Positions 1 to 9,579 of a DNA stretch of 64,000 nt are shown here, one piece after another. Source of the DNA: Rhynchopus euleeides. Its lineage: Eukaryota; Euglenozoa; Diplonemea; Diplonemida; Diplonemidae. The stretch lies in assembly GCA_963210315.1 (NCBI GenBank), contig OY723321.1:434001-498000 (forward strand), in the 5' to 3' direction. The stretch's first letter is position 1; the number at the start of each line of letters is the position of its first letter. The notes under the pieces are model-generated. The model did not search any database, had not been told where the DNA came from, and saw only the letters and a program-made list of their open reading frames with translations. Position numbers and translations under genes: made by a program.

Positions 1-486
1 AAGGCAACAGGATCTCTCTACCGAAGACTTGAGTCTGCTGGGCTGGCGGACCACGTCAAAGAGAGAGGTCAGAGCGGGTGTGTCTTTTGGATTGATCCGA
101 AAAAACCACCGAAAACCATACTGAACGTGTGTGTGTGTGGCAAGGAACCTTGGGGTGTGCCTCCCACCCCTACTCAAGAAGAAACCCAGTCTCTCCCGGA
201 GGAGGTTCATGAATTTCGATGCATTATTTGTGACTACTCCTCAGCAAAGAAAACGTCTCTGTTTGCACACTACGATGCAAAGCACAGACCAGGGAGCAAT
301 GTCCCTTGCTCGTCATGCACAATCGAATGCAAAATATGTCACACAACAATAAGATTGAAGGGACAAAGCCAGCACTACCTGGCCCACCACCCCCGCTCTC
401 TCACAACAAAACGTTGCTTACTTTGCTTTGAGACCTTCCGTAGTGTCCGTGAACGCGATCTCCACATGAAGACTGACCATCCTTGA
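1..486 (+). CDS. C2H2 zinc-finger protein, C-terminal part (runs off left edge)
   Basis: The frame is open from base 1 to a TGA at 484-486, so the true start lies outside the window. The readable part begins with a basic segment (RRLESAGLADHVKERG), then carries three Cys/His clusters: CIICDYSSAKKTSLFAHYDAKH, a CSSC/CKICH cluster ending in HYLAHH, and a final CLLCF...HMKTDH, all of C2H2 spacing. A decayed paralogue lies at 20313-22254 (minus) and shares the basic segment (RRLESLGLGSHVTKRG) and all three fingers, so this is a dispersed, probably element-borne family. Nucleic-acid binding is likely from the fingers. No transposase or recombinase domain is visible in this part. A 22-bp tandem repeat starts 130 bases downstream; a similar repeat lies beside the paralogue. 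Confidence 0.6.
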   Translation, partial: KATGSLYRRLESAGLADHVKERGQSGCVFWIDPKKPPKTILNVCVCGKEPWGVPPTPTQEETQSLPEEVHEFRCIICDYSSAKKTSLFAHYDAKHRPGSNVPCSSCTIECKICHTTIRLKGQSQHYLAHHPRSLTTKRCLLCFETFRSVRERDLHMKTDHP

Positions 487-614
487 GAAGGGGACAAGGA
501 AATTCGCAACAAAGTCCAGCGCTGATATGCCACCACACCTCATATCCCAAGCACACACCCAACTGTGCGTTTTTCCCTTCATATTTGGGCGTTCTTCCTG
601 CAGTACAGTGTATA

Positions 615-748
615 GAGTTGTCGAGTCGACAACTGCCAGTTGTCGACTCGACAAGTGCCAGTTGTCGAGTCGACAACTGGCAGTTGTCGAGTTTGAGGTT
701 GTCGACTCCACTAGTTGAGGTCACTCGTAACTACCAAACTAGTGCACC
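615..748. repeat. 22-bp tandem repeat of dyads with ACTAGT motifs
   Basis: About five units of 22 bp with core GTTGTCGAGTCGACAAC, each an inverted repeat around TCGASTCGA. The last units decay and include ACTAGT at 708-713 and 739-744. A related array with different stem bases is at 22680-22823. It probably marks the end of the zinc-finger-carrying element, but no terminal repeat or target duplication was identified. Confidence 0.7.
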
Positions 749-770
749 GTGAATGCCACCCTTTTACGTG

Positions 771-1111
771 GACAAACACGATTTTTCAAAAAACCGGCGC
801 AGAGGCCCCAAAGCCCCCGTAAACCCTCCAAACCCCCCCAGATCGGTCCGGAAACCCATCGAACCCCACTTTTCCACCATTCCGGGCACCTCAGGTGCCC
901 GAATTGGGGTACCTAAATTTTGTGCCACCGTTTGGTACCGGACAGTGCCACTGTGTGGGAGGTTGGAAAAGAAAATGCCCCAACACACCACATCTGAGGG
1001 TTGCAATGCATGTTGCTTGCCAACCACGTCATCCGGTGGGTGTCAGGCGCTATGTAGGTGGCATTAGCCAGGTCTTCGATGAGTTCTGGCTTGTATATGT
1101 ACCTCCCTGCC
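771..1111 (+). repeat. Left arm of foldback element
   Basis: Matches the reverse complement of 1530-1870 almost base for base, including an internal inverted GGGCACCTCAGGTGCCC. Differences are a few substitutions such as GATGAGTTC against GATGTGTTC. Confidence 0.85.
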
Positions 1112-1529
1112 ACCATGCACCGGGAGGCTGCCTGTAGGTACGGAACAAGTCCAGATGGTCGTGTGATTCCTGTGCAGCAGTGCTCCACAACCGGGATGTG
1201 TTGACAACGACTGTTGCAACACGAGCTGTACATTCCGGGAACACACGAAGTGCGCTGTCGTGGTACCCATTGTGCCAGAATTGGTACTTGCTGCGGTCTA
1301 CTTTGCCTGGCCCAAGAGCACTGGTACTGAACAGTGCAATATGCGTGGCGAGGTGAATGCAACGGAAGCGCGCAAAGTCAATACAGCTCTCGGATGGCGG
1401 GTGGTGGTGTCACTAGTGTGTGACGTTCACTCGAGGATACAACGCATCACAATGAATCAGCAACCGTGGACCGAGTACAATACGCTCTCTGTGGCTGGTG
1501 TGGGGGACAAAGGCAGTGCCTGTGCCGCA

Positions 1530-1870
1530 GGCAGGGAGGTACATATACAAGCCAGAACACATCGAAGACCTGGCTCATGCCACCTACATAGCGCCTGACA
1601 CCCACCGGATGACGTGGTTGGCAAGCAACATGCATTGCAACCCTCAGATGTGGTGTGTTGGGGCATTTTCTTTTCCAACCTCCCACACAGTGGCACTGTC
1701 CGGTACCAAACGGTGGCACAAAATTTAGGTACCCCAATTCGGGCACCTGAGGTGCCCGGAATGGTGGAAAAGTGGGGTTCGATGGGTTTCCGGACCGATC
1801 TGGGGGGGTTTGGAGGGTTTACGGGGGCTTTGGGGCCTCTGCGCCGGTTTTTTGAAAAATCGTGTTTGTC
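1530..1870 (-). repeat. Right arm of foldback element
   Basis: Inverted copy of 771-1111. The arm starts at GGCAGGGAGGTACAT and ends CGTGTTTGTC. Confidence 0.85.
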
Positions 1871-1882
1871 ACCCCCATTTGA

Positions 1883-3495
1883 CCCCCCCTAGGCATACAG
1901 TGCAAACGATAATTATTATCGCACATATACCAGATACGATAATTTTCGGAAAATTATCGCATACGATAATTTATTATCGCATACGATAATCCATTATCGT
2001 ATGATGCGATAATCCCATTATCGTATACGACCGGATACGATAATTATTATCGTATGCGATAACATACGATAATCCCATTATCGTATGCGATACCCACCTG
2101 ATTTTGCCCGAAACCAATCACCGAAATCTCCAGTTTACCACCGCCAAACGCCACCAAACCCCGCCAAGGGCCACAATCAGCCACAAAATAGAGATCACTA
2201 CCATTCTCCCAGCACCAGGAAGGGTAAGATGAGCCTGTGGGGTCCGGTGCTGCAGGCAGGGTACGCGTACTGGTCTGTGTCCGGGCTGCTGTGGTCATCG
2301 ACAAGGCTGTGTGGTCTGTCCGAAGGAGGTGGATGGTGGTCTCCCTCAGGTGGATCGCGTCTCTCCGATCCTGCATGGGCTCAGGTGTCTCCAGATGATC
2401 ATCACCCCTTGCCTTGCTGTCGGTGAGGATGGCGCCCGAGCTCCGCCTTGTAGCGCAGCGGAGTCGTGCAGGTCAGGCAGGCTCCTTGAGGCCTCCGAGG
2501 TGATGTGCGCACGCCATCCCGTGGTTCCTTGTAGAGTTGCAGACAGGTCCGTGCGCACGGTGGGAGCGTTCGTATCGCCCGTTCCGTGCCAGGTCCTGAA
2601 GAATACCTTTGGTTGAGTATTGACTCTCTCGGGTTCAAACCCCATTCAAGGTCCTTCGCTATGTCATCACTGGTCGTCAGTCAGAGGGGAAGAACGGTGT
2701 TCCTCACTTTTTCACTGCTCACGGGAGCGAAGGCCAAGTCCAACATAAGTGGTAGCCTTGAAGAGAAATCTCCTGATCTCTCCAAACATTGCACCGAAGA
2801 CCACACCTGCCTATCAGGTTCTTCCCCATCAGTCGAACAGTCTTTCTTGTTCATGTTCTGGGCAGGGTGCTCTGTCTCGGTCACCCCGACACCTGCTTCA
2901 ACTAGGCTAGTCCAACGTCTTCCCTCAGTGTTCTCACAGGGGTGTCCTCAGTATCTGGGTCCCGACGGCAAGGCAGCGTACCAGTCGGCTTTGCGAACCC
3001 GCAACAGGCTGTACTGGTGGTTGCATACCGCCGCAAGTATGACCCTGTTGCTGCGTAGTCATGTTTTCCATGAAGTGGGGTGGCGACAGGGTGTAAGTCA
3101 CGAGGGGAAGGGCATGTGGAACGGCCACTGCCCAATCCCCAGAGTCCTCTCCGCCCCACTGTGCCTGAAACTTCTTCAGACAGACATAGTGATGTGCATG
3201 TCATGGCACTATGTGTGTTGTGTCTCTGCTACCCATTTGTGAGGGACATTCTACACTTCTGAGTGAAGCCCCCCGTCACCAATAATTCAAAGAAGCAAAA
3301 ATGGCAGCTTCCGGCTCCACATTTACCACTTTTTCAATGTGCTCTGGGCTGATTTCTGGTTTTCCGAAAATCTCAAAAAAATTATCGCACCATTATCGTA
3401 TATTATCGTATACGATAATATACGATAATGGGAATACGATAATAATTATCGTATGCGATAATAATTATCGTTTGCACTGTATGCCTAGGGGGGGG
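1883..3495. mobile_element. Non-autonomous DNA transposon with ATAATTATTATCG subterminal dyads
   Basis: Both ends carry the same inverted terminal sequence: a C run, CCTAGGCATACAGTGC, then AAACGATAATTATTATCG; the right copy is at 3449-3489 and is perfect over about 34 bp. Inside each end lie many copies of GATAATTATTATC / ATTATCGTATGCGATAAT (1904-2090 and 3378-3470), which are AT-rich palindromes in an otherwise GC-rich setting. The middle (2100-3290) has open frames but no domain I recognise. The CCCTAG start recalls piggyBac-like ends, but no TTAA flanks are seen, so the superfamily is open. Confidence 0.75.
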
Positions 3496-3499
3496 GGGG

Positions 3500-4365
3500 C
3501 CAAGGCTGGACAAATGCTGCATTTTAAAAATAAAAAACATAAAATAAAATAAAGTGCAATAAAATGCAGTAAAGTGCAGTAAAATGCAGTAAAGTGCAAT
3601 AAAGTGCAGGAGAGCGTGTTGTAGGGGTGGCTCGGCGTGACGGTGGGCAGGATGCTGACCTGCCGTGCCAGGGGACCCTGATCCGCCCACTCTGGCCAAC
3701 ACAAGGCCACCAAGGCAGTGCCCCCGCCAGGCCCGCCCTGCTGCTGTTCGGCATGCTTGATGCTGCTTCCGAGTGCCGGGGCCAATCAGGCAGCAGGCGC
3801 ACCCCAGCACCGCAGGCGCAGCAGGGCGGACCAGCACGGCGGTGTGCGGTGGGCAGTCCACCTTCCTCGGACGTTGTACAGCTGAGCTCTGGCGTACGGG
3901 TTCTTCACCATCCCGTTCGGGGAGGCTGGACATCAGAGCGGACTGAAAGCACTCAAAGCAGGACTGAAGCCAGGCGGAGGCCGCACCGATCAGGTCCTGC
4001 GAACCCACCGACCCAACATAGGCAGGGCACATCCATCCCGGCCTGCATTCTCTGCCGGAGCCTTGGTGCGTCCCTGTGACCTTCAGGAGAACCTCCGTGC
4101 AGGAGCGGTACTTTTTGCCATCTTCTGCGGGTTTGCGGCTGTCCGCAAACTTGCAGACGTGGCTGCACCTCTGTAAAGTGGGTGTGACTCCAGCATTTGG
4201 CCTGTCCATAGTGGTCCTCCCAGCTGTACGTATGCGAAGCCCAAGGCACCACTAAGGACCATGCACTTTATCCAAAAATCCGGAAAATAAAATACAATAA
4301 AATGCAGTAAAATGCAGTAAAATAAAGTGCAGTAAAGTGCAGTAAAAATTTGCTGCCAGCCTTGG
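3500..4365 (-). mobile_element. hAT-derived deletion element with 10-mer subterminal repeats, between G runs
   Basis: Ends are CCAAGGCTGG (3500) and its inverse CCAGCCTTGG (4356-4365), each followed outside by G runs that could be an all-G target duplication. Subterminal 10-mers of the type AGTAAARTGC occur at both ends (3536-3608 and 4290-4346). Broken minus-strand frames resemble a hAT N-terminus: a Cys-containing segment near 4090-4200, and around 3885-3915 a frame reading NGMVKNPYAR, which matches the hAT segment found after a BED finger. The element looks like an internally deleted, decayed hAT copy. Confidence 0.6.
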
Positions 4366-4468
4366 GGGGGGGGGGGCAGTGTAGGTATAATACAGGTCCC
4401 CAAAATCTGCATCCTGTTTAATACAGTTTAATACAGTTTAATACAGGTTTAATACAGTTTAAGACAGT

Positions 4469-4903
4469 TTAATACAGGTTTTGTACACTATAGTACCCTT
4501 GTGTGCAGGTCATGGGGGCAGAGGGGGTGTCGCTTCTTTGGAGAGGGGGCCCGGCCTGGAAGTAGGGGTTCTCTACAACACGGCTGAAGATGAACCGACA
4601 CCAGGCGATGTCGATCATTGCCCTCTCGCTGGCTGAGGGCAGGGGAACACCGAGCGCCATCCGCTTCGCCGGTCCTGGGCCGTCAGTCCCCGGGGCCTTC
4701 CTCTTCGGGGTGGTGGTGGGGGCGTCCGTGGCCTTCTGCTTCACGGCCTCGGGGGCCTTCTCGCAGCCCCGCAGGTGGCTCTTGAGCCGCGATGCGGACT
4801 TCCCCGAGGCGCGCAAGCCACAGTGCTTGCACTTCGTCGCCTCGGTGAACTCACCGTGGCTCCAGCAGGCAGGACGTCCCCCCGACATTTTTCCCAGGTG
4901 CAA
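4469..4903 (-). pseudogene. hAT transposase N-terminal remnant with BED zinc finger
   Basis: An open frame of about 144 residues. It contains a BED-type finger (W-S-H-G-E-F-T, then CKHCG, then HLRGC), a basic stretch PKRKAPG that could be a nuclear signal, then SERAMIDIAWCRFIFSRVV ending in ENPYF. That last segment is typical of the region just after the BED finger in hAT transposases. The frame then runs straight into the element's own terminal repeats, so the RNase H-like catalytic core and dimerisation region are deleted. It may still bind DNA if expressed. Confidence 0.7.
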
Positions 4904-4992
4904 ATTTCTCGGGCGCGCTTCGCGCGCCCGAGACTACGCGGAGATGGCCACTCGCATACGCTCAAGGACTTGCGAGACAGGCACACGCTACA

Positions 4993-5053
4993 GGGGGGGT
5001 CTGGGGGGCGGAGCCCCCCAGCCGCCGGAGGCCACGGTAGTGAGCATCTGTTC
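4993..5053. repeat. Dispersed 60-bp repeat with G/C hairpin, copy 1
   Basis: Contains the stem TGGGGGGC, loop GGA and stem GCCCCCCA, followed by GCCGCCGGAGGCCACGGTAG and TGARCATCTGTT. A nearly identical copy is at 42796-42856, outside any recognisable shared element. Confidence 0.7.
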
Positions 5054-5434
5054 CTTGCACGTGTCAACGACTTGCTGCACGAACTTGACAGACAGCTCTT
5101 AGACTCAAGGCGGCTCTGCACCGGGGCTGAACATGCTCCCCAGCCAGGAGACCCCATTCCTACTGGTCCCCAGGGAAATCTCCCCCCGCCCCCGCTAAAA
5201 GTGACCCCCCAGGGGGCCCAAACTGCGGGGGGGGGGGTCTTTGACCCCCCCCCGACCCCCCTTAGATTAGGCCCTGTGATGGATAATCCTCCTGTGTGGG
5301 GGTCTGTGTGGTGCCGTACCTGCAGTGACAAACGTACCTTGTACTAAACTCAAAAAGCGCCGAGTTTAATACAGTTTAATACAGTTTAATACAAACGTGT
5401 TTAATACAGTTTAATACAGGGCCTGCCTACACTG

Positions 5435-5930
5435 GGGGGGGGGGGGTCAAAATTGGACCCGGACATCCGGACACCCGGATTTCCCGGTCCGGGCATGTCC
5501 GCCCTGAAAACGCCTAAGGGGCCGGGGGAAATCCAGGAAATTCGGGAAATCCAGGAATATGAAGAATCCTCCTTCGACTGCAACAGAAAGACAAGCTTGG
5601 CGCCAAACCAGGATTCCGTTGTGGAGGCAAAAGTGCACCACCCCATGGGTGCCTACCTTCGTCCCGCAGGACCCCCTGGCCACCACAGACCAGCAGCGGA
5701 GGCAGGGGGCAGCTGGCACACATGCCATCGTATGGGGAGTTTCAGGCAACGACAAGAGGCAGGCGTAATGCGGGGTGACCAGACGCTGATGGAACCGGTC
5801 AGCCTTGCGTTGGCCGGCGTCTCCCTCTGCAGTCCCAGACACAGCAACAACCTCGTGTAGACCCGCCATCTTTCAAGCGCTGCCCTCATCCCGCAAAAGT
5901 TTCAACACTTTTCACACGTGGTAATCACAG
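5435..5930. other. Intergenic stretch after the transposon cluster
   Basis: Starts with a G run and GGGTCAAAATTGG, then short internal repeats (CCGGACAYCCGGA, AATCCAGGAA). Open frames exist on both strands but none has a recognisable domain. The last 200 bases are the likely 3' flank of the PH-like gene on the minus strand. Confidence 0.5.
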
Positions 5931-7097
5931 TCACATGACAGCGCACTTTCGCTTCTTCTGTTTTATCAGTGGGTGTGGACGGGTTGTGACATGCGCACTC
6001 CTCTCCTGTTCCTCCATCTGCTGCAGGAAGAGCTTCTTCGATACCAGCGGCTCGATCTTCAGCAACCACCCATCGGGCTTCCGCAGCTGCAGCCCGTCAC
6101 GCAGGATCTCCACCTGCTTCAGGTTCGGCAGCCTGTCTGTGAAGAAGTGATAAATCCCCTTGATAAACAAGATGACTCTGTCCCGCTCTGTGCTGGTGTT
6201 GAAGATGAGCATCAGGTCATAACGATCCGGCCCGTCAGGAAAGCGGAGACCCAAGTCGTTGTCGCGGCTGGTCATCACCTCCTTCAGAGTTTTGATGTGA
6301 TGGCAGCGGATGACGATGCCACCCGATTCAAGAACATAGACGCAGCAGTCTGTCACAAGGAGAAACCGTTCGTCTGTCCGCTCCTCTCCCGACTTCGACC
6401 TCAGCGACACAACAAGGATCTTAGAGAACCAATGCATCAGGGCACCCTCGAGATCCTGGAACTCCCCACGGTGCTCGGCAGGCACATCCACAATCTCGAG
6501 ACCCGTCCGTGGGTCCTCGCGCAGCCGTTCGGCACGCTCATCGAGCCCCATCTCATTGTCCTGTGCGTACACCTGCCCTCCGGCATACGGGGGCACCAGG
6601 GACCACCCATCGGGCTTCCACAGCTGCAGCCCGTCACGCAGCACCTCCACCTGCTTCAGGTTCAGCGGCTTGTATGTGAAGAACTGGTAAATCTTCTCGA
6701 GAACCACGATGAACCTGTCCCGCTCTGTGTTGCTGTTGAAGATGAGCATCAGGTCATAACGATCTGGCCCGTCAGGAAAGCGGAGACCCAAGTCGTTGTC
6801 GCGGCTGGTCATCACCTCCTTCAGAGTTTTGATGTGATGGTAGCGGGTGATGATGGCACTCGATTCACAAACATAGACGCAGCAGTCTGTCACGATGATC
6901 AACCGTTCGTTTGTCCGCTCCTTCCCCGACTTCGACCTCAGCGACACAACAAGGATCTTAGAGAACCAATACATGAGAACACCCTCGAGGCCCTGGAACT
7001 GCCCACGGTGCTCCGCAGGCACACCCACTATCTCAAGATCCGTCCGCGGGTCCTGGCGGAGCTGTTCGGCACGCTCATGGACAGGACCCCTCTTCAC
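5931..7097 (-). CDS. Tandem PH-like domain protein with polybasic CaaX tail
   Basis: About 388 residues with two copies of a roughly 150-residue unit (about 18-170 and 195-345). Each unit has EIVxVPAEHRG, then a block ILVVSLRSKSG, ER-LLVTDCCVYV, HHIKTLKEVMTSRDNDLG, DRYDLMLIFN-TERDR, and NLKQVEVLRDGLQL. The order of strands and final helix resembles PH-like lipid-binding folds, notably the myosin TH1 type. The C-terminus is KQKKRKCAVM: a polybasic stretch before a CaaX box (CAVM; Met at the end favours farnesylation), so membrane anchoring is expected. The frame opens with GTG at 7095-7097 and has no upstream ATG before a stop at 7143-7145, so the first exon may be spliced on from upstream. 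A tandem paralogue is at 8300-9579. Confidence 0.7.
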   Translation of the reverse strand: MKRGPVHERAEQLRQDPRTDLEIVGVPAEHRGQFQGLEGVLMYWFSKILVVSLRSKSGKERTNERLIIVTDCCVYVCESSAIITRYHHIKTLKEVMTSRDNDLGLRFPDGPDRYDLMLIFNSNTERDRFIVVLEKIYQFFTYKPLNLKQVEVLRDGLQLWKPDGWSLVPPYAGGQVYAQDNEMGLDERAERLREDPRTGLEIVDVPAEHRGEFQDLEGALMHWFSKILVVSLRSKSGEERTDERFLLVTDCCVYVLESGGIVIRCHHIKTLKEVMTSRDNDLGLRFPDGPDRYDLMLIFNTSTERDRVILFIKGIYHFFTDRLPNLKQVEILRDGLQLRKPDGWLLKIEPLVSKKLFLQQMEEQERSAHVTTRPHPLIKQKKRKCAVM

Positions 7098-7145
7098 TCG
7101 ATATGCATGTTGCGGTTGAAGTGTGGTGGGTGGGAGGTGCCTTCA

Positions 7146-8299
7146 TGTTTGAGGTGACCCAAGAAGGCCGAGACGATTCATGTCCCGTTGGTATCACCTC
7201 ACAGAATCACCTTGCTACCACTTGAGCATCCACACACAGACGGCACATGGGACAGCATATCAGTTCTACGACGACACATTAGACACATTAGACAGCACAT
7301 CACTTCTCACAGCATCCCTGAGGGTTCTGGCGGGAAGTGGCTGCACAGAGCGGCGTATTTCGAATGAGCCCTTACCACAGGAGCTCACGATGGGGGGGAG
7401 GCAGCTGTGAGGGAGCCCGCTACAAGGGCTCCCTATATCCGATCCGGACACGTACAACCGGGTCATCAGCGCACAAGCACAAACGGCCTCGAGCCAAGTG
7501 GCCAATTGGGAGGAACGAGTGTTAGAATCACTCGGGTCGGCCCTGAAACAATCGAAGAGCGACAGCGAGGAGGCGGTCGGACCGGCACGCGACGAGGAGT
7601 TGGAGGTGATCCGTGGAAATGTGAGGAAGTGGGAGAATGGGTGCTGGGGTGCATGCAAGAAGCGTGTGAAGGTCCTCCTTGGACACACCACAGACCGCAA
7701 AGAGGCGCCGTCTTGGAGACTCCGCCCCCGCAGCGCCGAGCGCCACGGAGAGTGCGGTGGCAACCCTCCTCGACTTCCTGATGCCACAAGCCTAGAAGTC
7801 ACGTACTGGCCCTTCCGCCAGCACAGCAACCAGCCTGGAGCCCAGGGCGCGAGATTTCAAAATTGCCGTTGCTCATGTTCTTTGCTCTCAGATCCGGAGA
7901 AGGAAATACATAACCGCTGATCTTGCCCAAGCAGCCTTGGAACAGACAGGTCTGTGAGCAGTGCCTCAGATTGTCAGGACACCCGCAGGTACCAGGCCCC
8001 CTCCCCCAACATGCTGCTGCTATTAATGATCTTGGTGGTATTGTGTGAGCTAGGTGGGTTCTCTCAGGACGGTGTATGTTGCCGGGGGGCGTGTGGCTGT
8101 CATTGAGTTGGGGCGGAGCTCGGAGTGTGTCAGTGCGTGCATTCTTCCCGGCGCGCGAAGTGCCGCCAGGAAAAAAAGCCGCTTTACTCCAGCCGACAAA
8201 AATGCAGGGGGACAACGACACCCCTGCCACTAAAATCGTTACGAGAGAACTACGAGATGTCAATTACACCAAGTGACGTGGATGAATTATACACAACAG
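7146..8299. other. Spacer between the PH-like paralogues, with one candidate exon
   Basis: Mostly non-coding. A plus-strand frame from about 7410 to 7920 encodes an acidic helical stretch (VANWEERVLESLGSALKQ, then SDSEEAVGPARDEELEVIRG) ending in basic sequence. It has no ATG and no family I recognise, but could be an exon. The last 30 bases before 8300 match the 3' flank of the first PH-like gene, so the duplicated block includes 3' flanking sequence. Confidence 0.35.
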
Positions 8300-9579
8300 T
8301 CACATGACAGCGCACTTTCGCTTCTTCTGTTTTATCGGTGGGTGTGGACGGGTTGTGGTGACATGCGCACTCCTCTCCTGTTCCTCCATCTGCTGCAGGA
8401 AGAGCTTCTTCGATACCAGCGGCTCGAGCTCCAGGGACCACCCATCGGGCTTCCGCAGCTGCAGCCCGTCACGCAGGATCTCCACCTGCTTCAGGTTCAG
8501 CGGCCTGTCTGTGAAGAACTGATAAATCCTCTTGATAATCACAATCACCCTATCCCGCTCTGTGCTGGTGTTGAAGATGAGCATCAGGTCATAACGATCC
8601 GGCCCGTCAGGAAAGCGGAGACCCAAGTCGTTGTCGCGGCTGGTCATCACCTCCTTCAGAGCTTTGATGTGATGGCAGCGGGTGACGATGCCACCCGATT
8701 CAAGAACATAGACGCAGCAGTCTGTCACACGAGGAGAAACCGTTCGTTTGTCCGCTCCTCTCCCGACTTCGACCTCAGCGACACAACAAGGATCTTAGAG
8801 AACCAATGCATCAGGGCACCCTCGAGATCCTGGAACTCCCCACGGTGCTCGGCAGGCACATCCACAATCTCGAGACCCGTCCGTGGGTCCTCGCGCAGCC
8901 GTTCGGCACGCTCATCGAGCCCCATCTCATTGTCATGTGCGTACACCTGCCCTCCGGCAGACGGGGGCACTGTCGCATTCTTCGATACCAGCGGCTCGAT
9001 CTTCAGCAACCCGCCCTCCATCGCACCCGACCTATCCTGGTTCTCGACCTGCATCTGCTGCCGGAAGAGCCTTCTCCGGGTTTGCGGTGAGGACCATAAC
9101 GTGAGGAACCAACAATCCGGCTTCCGCAGCTGTAGCCTGTCATGCAGCACCTCCACCTGCTTCAGGTTCAGCGGCCTGTCTGTGAAGAACTGAAAAATTT
9201 TCTCGAGAACCACGATGAACCTGTCCCGCTCTGTGTTGCTGTTGAAGATGAGCATCAGGTCATAACGATCCACCCCTTCAGGAAAGCGGAGACCCAAGTC
9301 GTTGTCGCGGCTGGTCATCACCTCCTTCAGAGTTTTGATGCGATCGCAGCGGTTGACGATGCCACCCGATTCAAGAACATAGACGCAACAGTCCTTCACG
9401 ATGAGAAACCTTTCGTCCGTCACCTCCTCCCCCGATTTCGAATCCAGCGACACAACAAGGATCTGCGAGAACCAATGCAGGATATAACTCTCCAGATGCC
9501 GGAAATGCTCCCGGTGCTCTGCAGGCACATCCACAATCTCGAGATTCTCGAGGTCCTTCTCATCGTCCTGCGCGTCCAT
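8300..9579 (-). pseudogene. Tandem PH-like domain paralogue with 2-bp frameshift
   Basis: Paralogue of the gene at 5931-7097, with an ATG at 9577-9579 (MDAQDDEKDLENLEIVDVPAEHR). It has two PH-like units and the same C-terminus (KQKKRKCAVM). Between the units it carries an extra linker of about 35 residues (RRLFRQQMQVENQDRSG...). In the second unit, at about 8728-8732, two extra bases (CACACGAGG against CACAAGG in the paralogue at 6360) break the frame between FLLV and TDCCVYV. Everything else is intact, so this is a very young pseudogene, a sequencing error or an assembly error. Near-identity of the second units implies recent duplication or gene conversion. Confidence 0.65.

Larger units (their letters stand above)
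771..1870. mobile_element. Foldback (long inverted repeat) DNA element
   Basis: An 1100-bp element bounded by two near-identical inverted arms of about 341 bp (771-1111 and 1530-1870), with outer ends GACAAACACG and CGTGTTTGTC. The 418-bp centre has no recognisable protein. Apparent ORFs in the arms are the same sequence read in opposite orientations and are not genes. Arms this long are typical of foldback or Tc1/Mutator-type non-autonomous elements. No clear target duplication was found, so the family is unassigned. The few differences between arms suggest a fairly recent insertion. Confidence 0.8.
4377..5434 (-). mobile_element. hAT deletion derivative with 8-bp all-G target duplication
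   Basis: Terminal inverted repeats are CAGTGTAGG (4377-4385) and CCTACACTG (5426-5434), a hAT-like CAGTG start. GGGGGGGG lies immediately outside both ends (4369-4376 and 5435-5442), fitting the 8-bp duplication of hAT elements, although a G run could also occur by chance. Subterminal 10-mers GTTTAATACA are repeated at both ends (4419-4482 and 5361-5418). The interior keeps a BED finger and the start of a transposase (4469-4903, minus); the catalytic part is gone. Confidence 0.75.

Noticed and set aside
764..1892. Similar small proteins encoded at 764-1027 (minus) and 1614-1892 (plus)
   Set aside because: They are the same inverted arm of the foldback element read twice; the translation is low-complexity and not protein-like.
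2600..2650. tRNA-like B box (GGGTTCAAACCCC)
   Set aside because: No matching A box, acceptor stem or anticodon arm could be built around it.
2586..3242. 218-codon plus frame inside the ATAATTATTATCG element as a possible transposase
   Set aside because: No catalytic motif, finger or similarity recognisable; the frame on the other strand is equally open in part.
5973..7157. Plus-strand open frame of 394 codons
   Set aside because: Antisense shadow of the minus-strand PH-like gene, which has clear internal repeats and a CaaX end.
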